The notes: generated from the sequence alone by a model not told the origin. A stretch of 64,000 nt of DNA from Pyrrhosoma nymphula (GCA_963573305.1 OY754339.1:90861838-90925837); one strand, 5' to 3'; shown: positions 33,740 to 46,492, numbered from the stretch's first letter. Translations and numbers: made by a program.

Positions 33740-34100
33740 ATGGGTGCTCGCGCGCACTCAAAAGACACGCATGGTAAAGAAAAACCATTACGTCGCCAGA
33801 GTCCGAGAATAAAAAGAAACGATTACCGTCGAGGCAATGATGTCGAGTAACACTATTCTGGGATGCAGTAGAGCCTGCGTAGAGGCGACCACTAAATCAT
33901 AATTTTGAGGATACCGGGAACAGCCACGATATTTACCTTTACGGAGTCACCCGCAAGTGCACAAATGTGCGAAATTCCACAGCGCAAAAATCATCAATGA
34001 TTTTTTCTCTGTGGAATTTTGCACTAAATCATAAGACATACATGCACACAATAATCACATGCAGTGGACTCTTAGGCTGCCGAAGATAGAAAATGGAAGC
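33740..34100 (+). repeat. Local direct duplication, unit 1
   Basis: TGGTAAAGAAAAACC.T.A.GTCGCCA, GATTACCGTCGA.GCAAT, ATTATTCTGGG-like and CATGCACACAATAATCACAT occur in the same order in 34283-34460. Unit 1 carries extra sequence, including a foldback at 33962-34023 with arms GTGCGAAATTCCACAG and CTGTGGAATTTTGCAC. Confidence 0.7.
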
Positions 34101-34267
34101 TAGGAGAATTTTCCAATCGTTGCAATTGCACAAATAATATGGTACGCAGTCACGAGAACGAGTTCGTATAATCTCCCTCTGAAATTCGCCTTCATTTAAG
34201 ATGGCTTTGTGGTGTAACTGACTTACCGACCTCACCGGCAATTGGGAGATCCGTGTTAAAGAAAGGG

Positions 34268-34465
34268 CAGAGGACAAAAAACGCGTGGTAAAGAAAAACC
34301 TTAAGTCGCCAATGTCCCAGGAAAAAAAGATAGATTACCGTCGATGCAATATTGTCTAGTAAAATTATTCTGGGTATAGGCTACAATTTAATAATAAAAC
34401 ATGCATGCACACAATAATCACATGCATTGATACGGTGAACAGGCTGACGAAGATAGGAGATTGGA
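34268..34465 (+). repeat. Local direct duplication, unit 2
   Basis: Second unit of the duplication described at 33740. It lacks the 33962-34023 hairpin, which suggests that the hairpin was inserted into unit 1. Confidence 0.7.
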
Positions 34466-35430
34466 TAGAAACACGTGATTCCACTTGTGTTGGAAAAGCA
34501 AATGTTATCCTTTTTAACCGTACTGCGGGAGGATGAATCATAACACTGAAAATCACGCCTCTATTTTCATACTCTGCGCATCATCATCAGCATCCCCTGA
34601 TGTTGATAACCAGCATCAAAAATCCAAGATCTTGCGTGAATGAGTATTCTTGTAGGTGTGCAGTGTTTCCTTATCGTGAAACAACTCCACCAACTTTAGT
34701 CTAAGCTTGTCACCTTCAATTTGCATACCTACTCTATTCAGGGATATAAGCGCATGCTCTCAATTGAATTCATTGAATTCAATTCTGAGCTATTTTTTCC
34801 ACGCTATAAATCACGCGAGACAAAGGGGGTAACTAGCTTATTGCTGGTGCTCCAAACTCTTTTTAAGACTTTTAAGACGAGGCCCTTGCTTGAAGGCGCC
34901 CGTATCTTAAAGAGTGGGAGGAGTGAGGAGCAAGATCTAAGGCCTGCTGCCACCGATTACATGAACCATTACGTTTCTCGGCTGTGGATGAGGTGGCCAT
35001 TAGGATCCGGAAATCTACTCGCGTGGATACGTGCCAATTTTGTACCCACCTACAATGACATCGGCGTTGGAGAAAAATTACCAGCCCCACCTCTAGACTT
35101 GAAAGAAACCGATGAGGCTGAGAGTTAAAAGCTGGTCCACACATAACACTAAAATATAGCTTATGAACATAATGTTCAAACTGAATATAATAGCATAAAT
35201 TTGGGAACGTAACTGACGGATGTCCTTGAGAGCCTGTGTCGGAATGAGCGCTTGAATAACGTACTAAGACGCAGAAGACGGCTCAATTTCGTGTATTTCG
35301 TGTGTTACTAAGACAATTAATCACAAAAAACAGTACTCTGATCGATTTTTCCCGATATGAATTCACTACAGCATCGGGAAAAGCAAGGGAAAAATTCGAA
35401 ATTCCTTGGAAAAAATGTCTTTCCAAAGGA
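34466..35430. other. No identified gene
   Basis: A 135-residue frame at 34721-35128 is the longest. It is Leu- and Arg-rich with no recognised motif and is opposed by a 90-residue minus frame. Not called as a gene. Confidence 0.3.
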
Positions 35431-35440
35431 AATTCCCTTA

Positions 35441-35835
35441 ATCTCTAGGGAATATTTTCTTAAGAAATTAAAGACGTCGGTCAGAAATTTATCTAGAACA
35501 AAACGCTTCTTCAGGGAAAATCTTCAGGCTTAGGAAAAATTACACCAGCAATTGCTTAAAGTGCAGTGTGCAGAGAATAGAGTGTATGACTATTGAGGAA
35601 AAAAAATATATATATAAACAAAACATATTCAAAATACATTTATTCATACAACCATAGAGTCATCGCCATTAGTTAATATGATTTTTTCTAAAACATTCTC
35701 AATAAAAAATATGCGAAGCCATTCTAAAAAATCACCGCTCACTGATGTAAGACAAATGTATTCTAAGACTCTGAAACCCACTTTTAAAAGCATTTCCCAG
35801 GGAAAATGCATTCTAGGTGAATATTCCCTAGAGAT
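35441..35835. repeat. Inverted repeat around TTCCCTAGAGAT
   Basis: ATCTCTAGGGAATATT at 35441-35456 is exactly complementary to 35820-35835. Short CTAGGGAA-type units recur outside both arms. It is perhaps a decayed MITE; ends and target duplication are not visible. Confidence 0.5.
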
Positions 35836-36177
35836 ATATTTTCTAGGGAAAACGGGTGTTCAATTTTCTAGAGGAATTTTTCAATGGGATAAATCCTTGT
35901 CTTAATTGTAAGCATAACAATTGGAACCGTTCTCTAGCGAGTAGCTAATTAGAAGATAATACTCATTTGTCAATTTAAGCAATATGAGAAGTACTCGGAT
36001 AAGTAGATTTGAATATACGGACAATTTCAGCCTAGGCAGAACACACGTGTTCTAACAGTTAGATTCTTGCATAAAATGCGAAAGTAAGTTTACATCGAAT
36101 ACTACATTCTAAAGTTATAATATAATGTCCTTGCGGTCAGAGTGAACGGGTTTTTAGTCACGTTCTTATGTCTAAAG

Positions 36178-36705
36178 TAGTGTTGGCAATAACAGAACAC
36201 AACCGTTTTATTGCAACTGTTTTGCATCCGAAACAGTATCAAAACGAAACAGTTCCGCGAAATACCATGTTGCGGACAACAGAAAAGAGGCACGACAAAC
36301 ACCGGGCGATCGACCGGCGCTGTTACAACATTAATGGTAGTTCTTTATTCTACGTAATAAGAAATCTTTCACTTAAATAAAGTAACAATTTCATTTGGAT
36401 TAATGAGAGATAGGTATTTCACAGTTCTAATTCTATATGCAACGATTGGCGGACATGTGTTGGCTGAATAAACTAGCAATCGCCTGCAAATATCCAACAA
36501 ACTGTAGCTTATGACCGCAACGCAACTACACGTGCAGTGCAACTGGAACAGAATGGTAGACGAAACAGTTAGCTTCAGCTATCAGTTGCCAAGAGCTGCG
36601 GCACGATCACGAAACTAATCTGTAGTTTGCAACAGTCATTTGAAGCAGTTTTCTGACCGAAACAGTTGCACCTGCAGCCGTTTCGCTCTGACAATACTTT
36701 CAGTA
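36178..36705. mobile_element. Possible hAT-type MITE
   Basis: It starts TAGTGTTGGCAATAACAG and ends with CTCTGACAATACTTT, whose complement AAAGTATTGTCAGAG resembles the start. GAAACAGTT units recur in both orientations inside. TAGTGTTGGCA resembles hAT terminal repeats. I found no 8-bp target duplication, so the assignment is tentative. Confidence 0.3.
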
Positions 36706-36767
36706 GTCCAAGGAGAAGATTCTGCAGACGCGGGTGAGTCACGACCAGCTACGAATCCAACAACGGT

Positions 36768-37256
36768 TCAAGTGTTGAGGGGGTAAGGTGGCGTTTCGAG
36801 GGGCGGGTGTGTGGTTGGGAATGTGGAGGACGATGGAGCCATCGGTGGGCGTCGTCCATTAGCGGAATTTGGCGTCGGTGGCCGGCACGTCTCCCGCGAC
36901 ATCAGAAGCAGCATCAGCAGCGGGGGCAATAAATCCAAAGAGTCGAGTGAAGTGACGGGCGGAGGGTCCGGAGAGCCACTGGCCATCGTCATGGTGTGAC
37001 GAATCCCTTTGCATGAGTCTGCGTGGATGTGAACATAGCTCTGTACTTTTTGAAAAGCGCTTTCTAATCCAAAACAAAACTCTTCGCGGGGAGAAAAGGA
37101 CATGGAGGAGTGGAAAAAAATATATGGGAAGAAAGAAAACATGAAGGAGTCCTGGAGTAGTGCCAGGAAAAATAGGAAAAATACTGGCTGCGTGAGCGCA
37201 ACAACGAATTTTCTGAATCTCACTTCTGCAGGCAGGCAGGCTGTTTCACTCCGCAT
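36768..37256 (-). CDS. Unidentified open frame in GC-richer stretch
   Basis: A 162-residue minus frame. The C-terminal half (MTMASGSPDPPPVTSLDSLD, then LLPPLLMLLLMSR and a Pro/Ser-rich end) lies in GC-richer DNA. An ATG there could open a host first exon. No family is recognised, the opposite strand is also open at 36811-36999, and spurious coding is quite possible. Confidence 0.2.
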   Translation of the reverse strand: MRSETACLPAEVRFRKFVVALTQPVFFLFFLALLQDSFMFSFFPYIFFHSSMSFSPREEFCFGLESAFQKVQSYVHIHADSCKGIRHTMTMASGSPDPPPVTSLDSLDLLPPLLMLLLMSRETCRPPTPNSANGRRPPMAPSSSTFPTTHPPLETPPYPLNT

Positions 37257-37329
37257 TTTTCGACGTCTTCTCAGCTTACGCTGCCTGACGTTGAGGGGAT
37301 GTATATGGAAAATGATGAGATAGCTAGTA

Positions 37330-38319
37330 GGATGTGCTGTTTTTTTTATTAGATTTTTATTGTGGATTTATTGCATTTGAATTATTTTAATTTTCATTTG
37401 CGTGGATTAAGAATAAATTGAGGAAGATCATGGTGCCGGACATTAATTCTTCGGAAAGGACATCTAAACGGGATTTTCCTTCTTACATATTCTAGCATTT
37501 ATTGCGCAGTTCTTTCGATTCGAGTTTATGTTATCTGTGAACTTACATGTAATGCTTAGATATTATTTACAAACCACAAAGCCATAGTATCTATGCCATC
37601 TAAACTTGAACTACTGTAAATCCGAAAGCTTACGCAACGGAGAAAAAGACTTGCGACTATATAATGGTGGTAGATGATGTATGTCCCTTGGTTGGAGGCA
37701 TGATGTGAACTCACCACGGGCATAGCCTCAATTGCTGTGTTATTCTTGAAGCATAGAGCTAACGTTTCTCATAGTCATTCCAAATGCTCCCGGCATAGGA
37801 TCTACGTCCAACCAGCCTTCATAGTTCGTACCTACCCATGGCTGAAATTCCCCGACCTCTTTCCGCACCCCTTTTCCACGTGGTTGAAATTTCCAAAATA
37901 TGTACATTTCTTCTTGCCCTTCGGGTTCCAGATTTCTTAACGGCAAAACGCCACACAGAATAGTATTTTTTGAAGCTGGTTTCCCTATTTTGTCTCAACA
38001 AGGTATCCTCATAAGTCAGCCGTAAAATGACTCTTACATCAGTGCTGTAAAAAATATACATTTGACATAAGACAAGAATACATTAAATGTGTTCCAAATA
38101 AGCGGTGTCCAACTTCCCTAGCATAAATGAAATTTATGGATGTAACAGAATGGTCTACACTAATATTTCAAGACTTCACCCACGAACCTACGTATTTTCA
38201 TTGTTTTGGAATATTTGTTAAAGGAAATGATGATAGCGCACACATGACCACGTGAAATATTAACCTTTTACTGAGAAGGGAGAATTCCAACTCCGGTTTT
38301 TAATTGAATTGGAAACATT
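37330..38319. other. No gene recognised
   Basis: AT-rich, nothing supportable. Confidence 0.4.
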
Positions 38320-41300
38320 TTTATTGTTCTAGGACAATGTTTTCTAAGAACAAAACACTATTAACATACAAAACTTTACAAATATAGGCAAAAATCAATG
38401 AAACAAACAATAAATCTCATTGTTAGATCCAGATCACATGCATCAGTGTAATAATTTCTATAAATTTAACAATAACAATTATGAGCGTAACATTTCAATA
38501 ATATAGAAAATTATATGCATACATAACCAATTCACATTGAGGTAGGATTAATAAGAAGATTAAATACCTTTGATTTTAAATATTTTAACCCTTTGATATT
38601 TTTAAACTCAATAGGCAGAGTATTCCAAAGATTTGAGGCTACAACCTGGAAAGATTTCTGGAAACGTGGTCCGATGAGAAGGATAGTAAATAAAGTTGGC
38701 ATCCAACCTATTTGCGATATTGGTGGTTTTAGGCAGAGTTTTAAAGAGATTGAATTAATATTCAGGACTTTTAAAGTGAAATAAGGCATAAAGGATGGTA
38801 GCAAGAAAATATTTACGTCGTTTTTTGACAGTCAGCCAACGGATATCATTACGGTATGGTGTTATGTGTTCATCTCTCCGGAGGTTGTAAATAAATCTAA
38901 CAAGTAGTTTAGTGAGCGTTGAAGTATAACATCGAGTTCGTCGGGAATATCATTATAAACTAGACAGAAATAGTCAAAATGCGGAAAAACAATAGAGGTT
39001 ATCAATTTTTCCCTAATTTCAACAGGTAACAAGTCTTTGTTTATTTTCAGTTGAAAAAGGATTTTGCTGACTTTATTTGAGATGCCATGGACATGGTTTT
39101 GCCAGGAGAGGTTGGTAGACATTGTAACCCCAAGGTTTTTAACTGTATTCGTGTAAGGAATGATAGTATTTCTCAACTTTACAATCTTATTAACCAGCTT
39201 TGAGGAACCGATGATAATGGCTTTAGTTTTGTGCAGTTTAGGATCAGATGATTACTATTAACCCAATCGGAGATTTAGGCGATATCTTCACATACTTTAA
39301 CAATTGTATTACCAAGGTCTTGAGGACGATAGTGATGATAAATTTAAAGATCGTCAGCATGTATCTGCAGTGCATGATATATTCGGAAAGATCAAGAAAA
39401 TATATAGAAAATAACAAAGGTCCGAATACCGATCCTTGAGGTACGCCGCAGGTAACAGCATTCATTTTTGAGATGCTAGCGCTCAAGTCATTGACTGCTT
39501 GGCGGCGCCCAGCAAGATAGTCATGGAACCAGTTCAAGGCAGAGCAAGAAAGACCTCATTTGCTTTGTTAGTTGCTTCATTTTTTCTAAAAGTCTTGAGT
39601 GATTGAGCCGGTCAAATGCTTTACTGAAGTCGAATAAAACTAAGACGGTAGTCTGTTAGTTCGTAGTTTTCCGTGGCGTTCTGGATTCGTGGATCTCTCC
39701 ATTTTTCGGGTTGGTTGTTATAGGTTGACGACAGTTTCGACCTGAAGACGCCTGGTGGAATCCCGGCGAAACTGTCGTCAACCTATGACAACCAACGCGG
39801 CGCAAACCCGAAAAATGGAGAGATCTAAGACGGTAGTCATTTTATTATGAATAGCAAACCGTATGTCTTCGGTGACCTTTAATAGGGCAGATTGAGTGCT
39901 GAAGCCCTGTCTAAAACCAGATTAAAATGGATCCATTTTCCTATTAGCGTACAAATATTTTCTTATTTGCTGGTAGACCATGTGCTCTAGAATCTTTGAT
40001 ATTGCACACAAGATGGAAATTGGACAAAGTCCGAGGGGGAATGAGGTTTTTTTTACTTTTTTGATAGGCCGAACTAAGGCACTTTTCCAACAGGAAGGGA
40101 ATATGGAGGAAGACAGCAAATAATTAAAGTTATTGAGGATAGCGGATATAGTGGTAAAGATTTTTTCATGAGGTGTATGGGAATTCCATCAGTGCCCGTA
40201 GCCTTAGATTTGGAGTATGTTAGGAATTTAAGTATTGCTTCGGGCGTAATCGGTTCAAAGTAAAAGTTTGCGTCACTAAACAGAACATGGAGATCTGCAG
40301 GATAAGCGTTAGTGAATGGGGAAGGAAAAACTGAGCAGAATTAATCGTTAAGTTGGTCAAGTGAATAGTTTAATGGCATCGGGTGATTCTTATTCGAAAT
40401 AACTCCAATTGGCGTAACTCCTTCCATACTTGGTTCGGGTTTGTTAGTTGTGACAAACACGAGGAGTAATGCCTACGCTTTGCTTGAATTACTAACGTTT
40501 TAACTTTATTTATCATTCATTTAAATTTTTCGTAGTAGTCAGCATTCCCCGTGCACTGGAAAACCGCTCTCAGACGATTTCTGTCCTTAATAGTTTTCCG
40601 AATAACATTTTTTAACCATGGTGCAGGACGGTTCTTGGGATATATATTGTATTAATAGAGGTTTGCTTACTGATACTTTCCAAGAGGTTCTCGTTAAAAA
40701 CCTGGAATTTTAATTGAGTGATCATCAAAAAATTTTCCAACGTCAAAGTTACTGAAGTCCCGATATGTGAATGGAAGAGGGGGAGGACGGAGGGTTTTGA
40801 GTCTATTATGTATAAGAATAAGGTCATGGGAGGAAAGGAAAGGAATAGGGGACTGAGAGTAAAAAGCAATTTTATCGGAGTTATCTACGAAACAAAGATA
40901 CAGTAATGTATGACTTCTTGTTGTGTGATGAGTGGGTTCAAATGGTACCATATAGAGATTATTACAAAATGAGATATTCCTAAGATAGCGACTATCATAG
41001 CTATTAACGCATATGCCAGAGTTTAAGTCTCCCATTACGACCACATTTTTGAAGGTAGGGAGAAATCTAAGGAGGTCGTTTTCAAAATCCGAGATAATTC
41101 CGAGTTTGGGAGGCCAACACACATTAATAATGTAGCAGTATTGGCGTCAGATACCTCAACAAAAAGGTTTTCAGACCTTGTGCAGTAGGTATCAGGGGAG
41201 TTGGCAAGGAGAGTCACAGACAGGTTTGAACGAACAAAGATTCCAACGCCCCCACCTGTTTTCCCAATTCTATCATGTCTGATTAGGTCAAAACCAGATA

Positions 41301-41640
41301 AATTTACCATATCATCCGATATTTTAGGGTGAAGCCAAGTTTCACACATACATATGATGTCAAAAGATTCAGCTAGAAAATAATCCCGAAATTCATCTAT
41401 GTGACATAGGAGGGATTGACAGTTAACATGACAAATTTTTACTGTAGGCAGTTCATGCTGCTTAGGTCTATAACTTCGGTATTCAACAGCCTCAACACAT
41501 GAACTGGGCTCCTTATGCTATATCAGCGAATCAAGATCCCCGTTGCTGCTTATGGTAAGCCTTTCACTACCTTCAGCAATTCGGGCGAAAATTCGTCCAC
41601 CACGCACCCAGAGGAACTTTAACTTCCCTTACCTTTTTAG
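38320..41640 (-). pseudogene. Decayed Jockey/CR1-like non-LTR retrotransposon
   Basis: Broken frames in 5'-to-3' order on the minus strand give one ORF2. Endonuclease: 41445-40700, with ICMCETWL, DRIGKTGGGVGIFVR, VVMGDLN and SSHD. Linker: near 40500. Reverse transcriptase: 40119-38862, with LCPISILCAISKILEHMVYQ, then LFDFSKAFDRLNH near 39630, TCGVPQGSVFGPLL, an ADDL box followed by a stop, and VKNLGVTMSTNLSWQNHV. C-terminal end: to 38532, with VVASNLWNTLP. Several frameshifts and stops show an old copy. A foldback element at 39654-39824 splits it beside the FDFSKAFD motif. Limits are approximate; the 5' end may lie beyond 41640. Confidence 0.85.
39640..39838 (-). mobile_element. Foldback hammerhead-like element with TSD
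   Basis: CTAAGACGGTAGTC is duplicated exactly at 39640-39653 and 39825-39838 around a 171-bp insert. Arms: ATCTCTCCATTTTTCGGGTT (39692) and AACCCGAAAAATGGAGAGAT (39805). The plus-strand core 39742-39779 is canonical CTGAAGA, an extra C, a GCC/GGC hairpin, GAA, ACTGTCGT and C. On the minus strand the element ends ACGCCACGGAAAACTACGAA, the family tail. With the insert and one duplicate removed, the host RT frame reads TTVLVLFDFSKAFD, which confirms the boundaries. Confidence 0.85.
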
Positions 41641-42369
41641 GCTCTTGGCGGCAGCGTAAAGCTTCCGATTTGCAGGGGTGAGAGATCCATTAATGTAATG
41701 ACATCAATGTTGTTATATTTTCCAAACTACTGCGATAATTCTGCAAATTATGGCTAGAACATGACGAGTATAAATTCAGTATGGAAATTTTAGTATCATG
41801 TGGCGTTTCTCTTAGGTAAAATAGAACCAACATTCTTGGTCAAGTTGAAGTTCGGGAGTGGTTGATCCACTTAAATAGCGTCCATGCCTGAAACGGCGGG
41901 CCACTTGGATCATAATACCGCCGAGTCGAACGATGCCTTTGCATGTCTGGCTCACAAATGTGGACCACTCGCGTCGGTCTACGAGGCAGATGAATGAACT
42001 TGATGAATGAAATCGAGGCTATAACCCACGGAGTGCCGTTCCGAAACGACGGTCGCATTCCTTGTCCATTCGTGATTCAGCCGCCGTCGAGTAAACTAAA
42101 CCCCTGCTGAATCCCTTCGGACTTCTCGGACCAAAGGGCATAGCAATCGCCTACGAGCAGCATGTCTTTTTTTTAGTGTTCCCATGCCCCGCTAACGTCT
42201 GCGTAATCTATTTCGCCCTTCTGACCAACAGAGAGACTCCTTGGCCGAAATAGGAACCGGGGGAAAAAAACAAGTGTGACTACGAGAAATAAAGCCGCTG
42301 CTGTACCATTCCGTTATCATCTGATGCCTTTTTCATGCCAAGCTACGAGTAACTATTTAAGGCAATAAG
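41641..42369. other. No gene recognised
   Basis: Probably holds the 5' region of the decayed non-LTR element at its left side. 41865-42065 is GC-richer without an identifiable domain. Confidence 0.35.
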
Positions 42370-42425
42370 AATACATCCGCCCAAAGTATGGGTCTTGAAC
42401 TTGCGACCCCTTCATTCCGAGTCAG
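42370..42425 (-). repeat. tRNA-derived SINE fragment
   Basis: The minus strand CTGACTCGGAATGAAGGGGT, then CGCAAGTTCAAGACCC, resembles a tRNA anticodon-to-TPsiC region with a B-box-like GTTCAAGACC. Fragment only. Confidence 0.35.
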
Positions 42426-42849
42426 ATCAAAATAAAAGAGAGGGATAAAAAAGGCTTGATTCTCTTACGTCCTCAAGGGTCTCTCTTCGCCCCTGGACCT
42501 TATTCCCCGCCCCCACAGAGTGATCTTCAAATCCCTCATCCTTACCTCCCACCCCACTATAACCGATCTCTTCCGTCCGTCGCCTTACCATCTCAACACA
42601 AACACATCTTGGCAATCGCAGTCATCAGCCCTCAAAGAGTGGCGCCTCTCTCGGTCCCACGCCATCCGATTGTCAATTGTTCAGACCGCAGCAGAGCGTG
42701 TGGCCATACCCTCTCAAATTCACAGCGGGGTTCTCCTTATTCCATTCTCATCTCACCTTCACATGAGAAGATCGTTGTACGATTTTACTACAAACACATA
42801 CATTCTCATAGCTTTACTGAAAATCGTTCATAGAGAATTATTAGTCTTT

Positions 42850-43335
42850 TAGATTATTATGTTTTAATTTCAATTGGCCAGAAAGTGTGATTATTTATTT
42901 ATTATTATTAGATGACACAGTTCCAAGTTGACCCTATGGTCAAGTGGTAACTTAAAAGTAAATATGAAGGTATTGCATAAAATATATTCATAAAAAACAA
43001 TACAAATGCATATCATAAATTAGAACGTTGAATCCGATTTCAGTCTTTTTGCGAAGTACCTGACATTATTAGGGAATAAATTGAAAGCATTTGCATCTAA
43101 GCCAAACCATGCATCTACCCCTCTGTTCAAAAAGGATAATTTCCCCCAGTCAGTTTTCCGTTTGAGGGGCTCGATATTGCTCCCATGGTCCTTCCTAGAG
43201 AAGTAAGTCGGATATTTTAGCCTACCTGAGATATCCACCCAGGAAGTTTCCCAAACATATGCTTTATATATGGCCTTCAGGCGCGAGATATTACTCCTTT
43301 CTCTCAGCGATTCCTATCCTAATTTAGCGATCATT
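42850..43335 (-). pseudogene. Non-LTR RT C-terminal remnant and 3' UTR
   Basis: The minus strand reads RSNISRLKAIYKAYVWETSW, then VDISGRLKYPTYFSRKDHGS, LKRKTDWGKLSFLNRGVDAW, FPNNVRYFAKRL and a stop at 43020. This is the terminal block RLxxLYKA...xYxSRxDH..KI...R..GK.SFLNR...W that closes the ORF2 of many arthropod CR1/L2/Jockey-like elements. Upstream RT is missing. It is not the same copy as 38320-41640, whose C-terminus is present. Confidence 0.65.
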
Positions 43336-44919
43336 GCACTGACACTGGCTTCTCTATTTTAATTTCCCATTACGGTTCTGTATTTTTTCTTGTACTATGC
43401 TATCCCATGCTCTTGAATGGGATGTATTATTTTTCATACATTGTATTTGCTCTGAAGAGGCAAGTCGAAGATGATAAAAACTAATATAAATCTAATTTAA
43501 CTCTTCCCTTTCCTCTGGCAAAGAGAAAAGATGAATTATACTTCCTTCTTCATGACGTTCCACGAGTTCACATCTAGTATGTACTAAGTCACCTTTAAAA
43601 TTCCATTTTGTGAACCATTAAACCATACAATAACTATATCTTCACTGCGACAAAATACCACTACCCCAACGCTGCGTACCAAACTCATCACATTATATCC
43701 CTCCTGAACCGCACTAATGCCCACGAAAGCCAGAAGGTGTCAAACGAGTGCTAGACATTCTTCTAACTGAAACTTCATGTCTAATATTTCAACATGACAA
43801 TTACGATATAATCGTTGAGCTTCGTTAGAATTTAAAAAATAAACAAAATTTTAAGAATTGCAACAGAAGCAAATGAAAAATAAGTACATAATATTGGGTA
43901 GAATACGGAAAAAATATCAGATGACCCTGTTCATCCTAACGTTCATCCCATTATAATAATCCTAATATAAGACCAATTCTCAACATTTACATTCTGTTTG
44001 CTATTTATTCAACTTTTTCGCAAACGCCTCCTCCCCCAGGAACGTACCCATTAAGGTACAGGTTGGTAACTGCTGATCTAGGTTACAGCAAAAAATATTC
44101 ATTAAAAAATCATCGAGAGTTGATGGTTTTTTAAGCCCAACTAAAACAATCAACTATCGGAAAATCAATAGTAATTTTATGAGAATAATTCTTGAGAATT
44201 CTGGTATATGAATAATACACCATTGCGTCGAAACCAGTTTTGCATTGTTTCTTCTTTAAATAAAAAATCAGTCGACAGGTATAAAGTTTTTTTCACTATC
44301 AGATAACGCTACACTGGCTTCATCGTCAAGTTCATCATTAAACGGATTCACCACGGACTTAGCACACCAATCATTTAAATGCTTCTCGCAGTGTTTTTTT
44401 AACACGTCACTTCGCGTCACGTCACACGTCACGCGAAATCTAAACGCTTCGCTAATTTTTGACTCAAAAATACACCAGTCTGTTAACACTAGGGAGACGG
44501 GAGTTTTGCTCTACCTAGAAGGACGTGTAACGTTTGAACCATACATAAGTATATGTTTTTAATTTGGTATAATTTTTGTTTAAATGTTTTAGTTTATTTT
44601 AGTGTACAAATGTCTGATTGTTTCAATGTGATGGTTGCGAAGGTTTTTGTTTTGGGAGAGGGGGCGTTGTTAAGGAAGATGGAGAGCAGGTCTGGAAGCT
44701 GTTCTACTTGAGTAAAAAGAAGAATAGAATAAATGAAACCTAAACTAGGTGTTTCTTATTTGTACACACTGTCTGACCATACAGACGGCTAGGGGCCACT
44801 TGGTCCATAATGTTTTCTTGTCATTTGTCAAGTATTATACAGCAATTATTAACGGAATCTGACCTCTAAGATTATATTCCATCCATTCTCTTGAGACCTT
44901 TCTTCTAAAACATGCTCAA
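43336..44919. other. No identified gene; one acidic open frame
   Basis: The minus frame 44489-44268 ends ELDDEASVALSDSEKNFIPV and is acidic. It begins beside TTAACACTAGGGAGACGGG (44482-44500), where TTAA followed by CACTAGGG could be a piggyBac-type end. No transposase motif is visible, so this is only a hint. Confidence 0.25.
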
Positions 44920-45000
44920 CGCCTATTCCCCTGGGGGGAATCAAACCCACGACCATTAGATTATGACGGTAGGATGCCTCATTTACTACTGCGGCGGGCT
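44920..45000 (-). repeat. tRNA-derived SINE fragment
   Basis: The minus strand contains GGTCGTGGGTTTGATTCCCC, a good B-box in TPsiC-arm context, preceded by a tRNA-like GAGGCATCCTACCGTCATAA. Likely SINE head or remnant. Confidence 0.45.
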
Positions 45001-46492
45001 TACCATATCAGGGGCATTTTCTTCCCTTGGCAATCTACTTTTTGGTAAATATTCAAGTTCAAAATTTGATACATTTCACATGTGTTCCATTTGCGATCCA
45101 TTTGTGGATGCACCGTTTACACTGCAGGTATGCTAGCTATTTTGACTTTCACAGTGAAATGAATATTTTATCTTACACATTTTTCCCACCATTTTTTCCA
45201 CTTCGCTTGGAATGTATTCCTCTCTTCTCTATCGGGTATTATTTTGCCCTTTGAACAACATCCCGCTGCGCATATTGTTGTTCTGAAAAATCCGATTCAT
45301 TGGATAAAACCTGAATGAACGCATTATCTTCAATAAACGACGGGAGTAACCAATCAATTATCTCCTCTCCAAATTTATTTCTACAACTAAGAAGTCTGTC
45401 TTTCTGACAATCTTCTATGTATCTGAAATTACGATCTACTTGTCCATTGTACTAAGTAAAAGCACATTATTTCCTTAATCATTTATGTGAAGAGGTGACT
45501 GCGTTTGTTTTGATTTATTTCAGTGCATGGATTCTAATGTTTCCTCGGACGAAAGGAGGTATATTCTGCCCCTATTTTTTTATAGTTCCAAGAAGTTAAA
45601 TGATAAGCTCTTCCAAAATGTATACCTTATGAATGGTTGAGAGGTGAATATTGTAAATAGCATTGCTTGAACTCTTATAAGGTTCGAACAAATATGATAA
45701 AACTTATTCCTCCCATGCCTGATTTGATGCTCTTCTCTTCATATTTTACAGAACGAGGAAATTCATTAAGGACGTTTTGTTTTTCTTCCTCCATAACTAT
45801 TAACTTTTAACCTTCCTATTCAACGTAGATTTAAGAATACAGTGACAGTCTGATTACCAGCAGATGATTTCTGAAGACTATTTCCGAAACTTCAAAAATT
45901 ACAGCCTTCCATCCGATGCTTTATAGGGACAGGCACTGACTTACCTCTACCTCGAGATCATTCATCGGGGGTGGTGAAGGGAATAATGGTATATACTCTC
46001 AGTATTCTGTCTCGAAATGAGATATTTCTCCATATCAGAGTCTAATAGGGGATAGGAAATTAAGATGAGGGTTATTTTGAGCTCACATGCTATACTGAAG
46101 TCAGGTGATTCAGGACCGAATCCGGATTCACTGGCTACGATAATTGTTGGGTTAGTGCGATTGCCATCGTCATTGAAGTGCAAAATGATGTGATTAAGTG
46201 GTGATTGGGTTCATTCTTTGCATTTGTAACACAGCGTTGGCCCTTGTAACTTATTTTTCTGGAAATACGTGCAATAGAATATGAACTGCATGAATGTATA
46301 TTTCGATGTATAAATCAAGAGACGTCACATGTTTATCGCACATTACACTTAGATTGCAACCAAAGAAAGAATTTTACTACACCAATGGTCTATTCCTATA
46401 TTTTACAAGAAATTAACGGTATCTTACTTTCAAGAATGAAAACATTCATAGCTGGTATTTTGGTAACCGAGCCAAAGCTCAGTTAAGAAAAG
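45001..46492. other. No gene recognised
   Basis: AT-rich. CTGAAGACTATTTCCGAAAC near 45873 was examined as a hammerhead-like motif and not accepted. Confidence 0.4.

Noticed and set aside
34565..34625. CATCATCATCAGCATCCCCTGATG as a foldback core
   Set aside because: Only a short palindrome; no arms, GAAA or duplication.
45865..45900. CTGAAGACTATTTCCGAAAC as a further hammerhead-like motif
   Set aside because: No stem II can form between the two conserved parts, the string after GAA is not self-complementary, and there is no tail, inverted arm or duplication.
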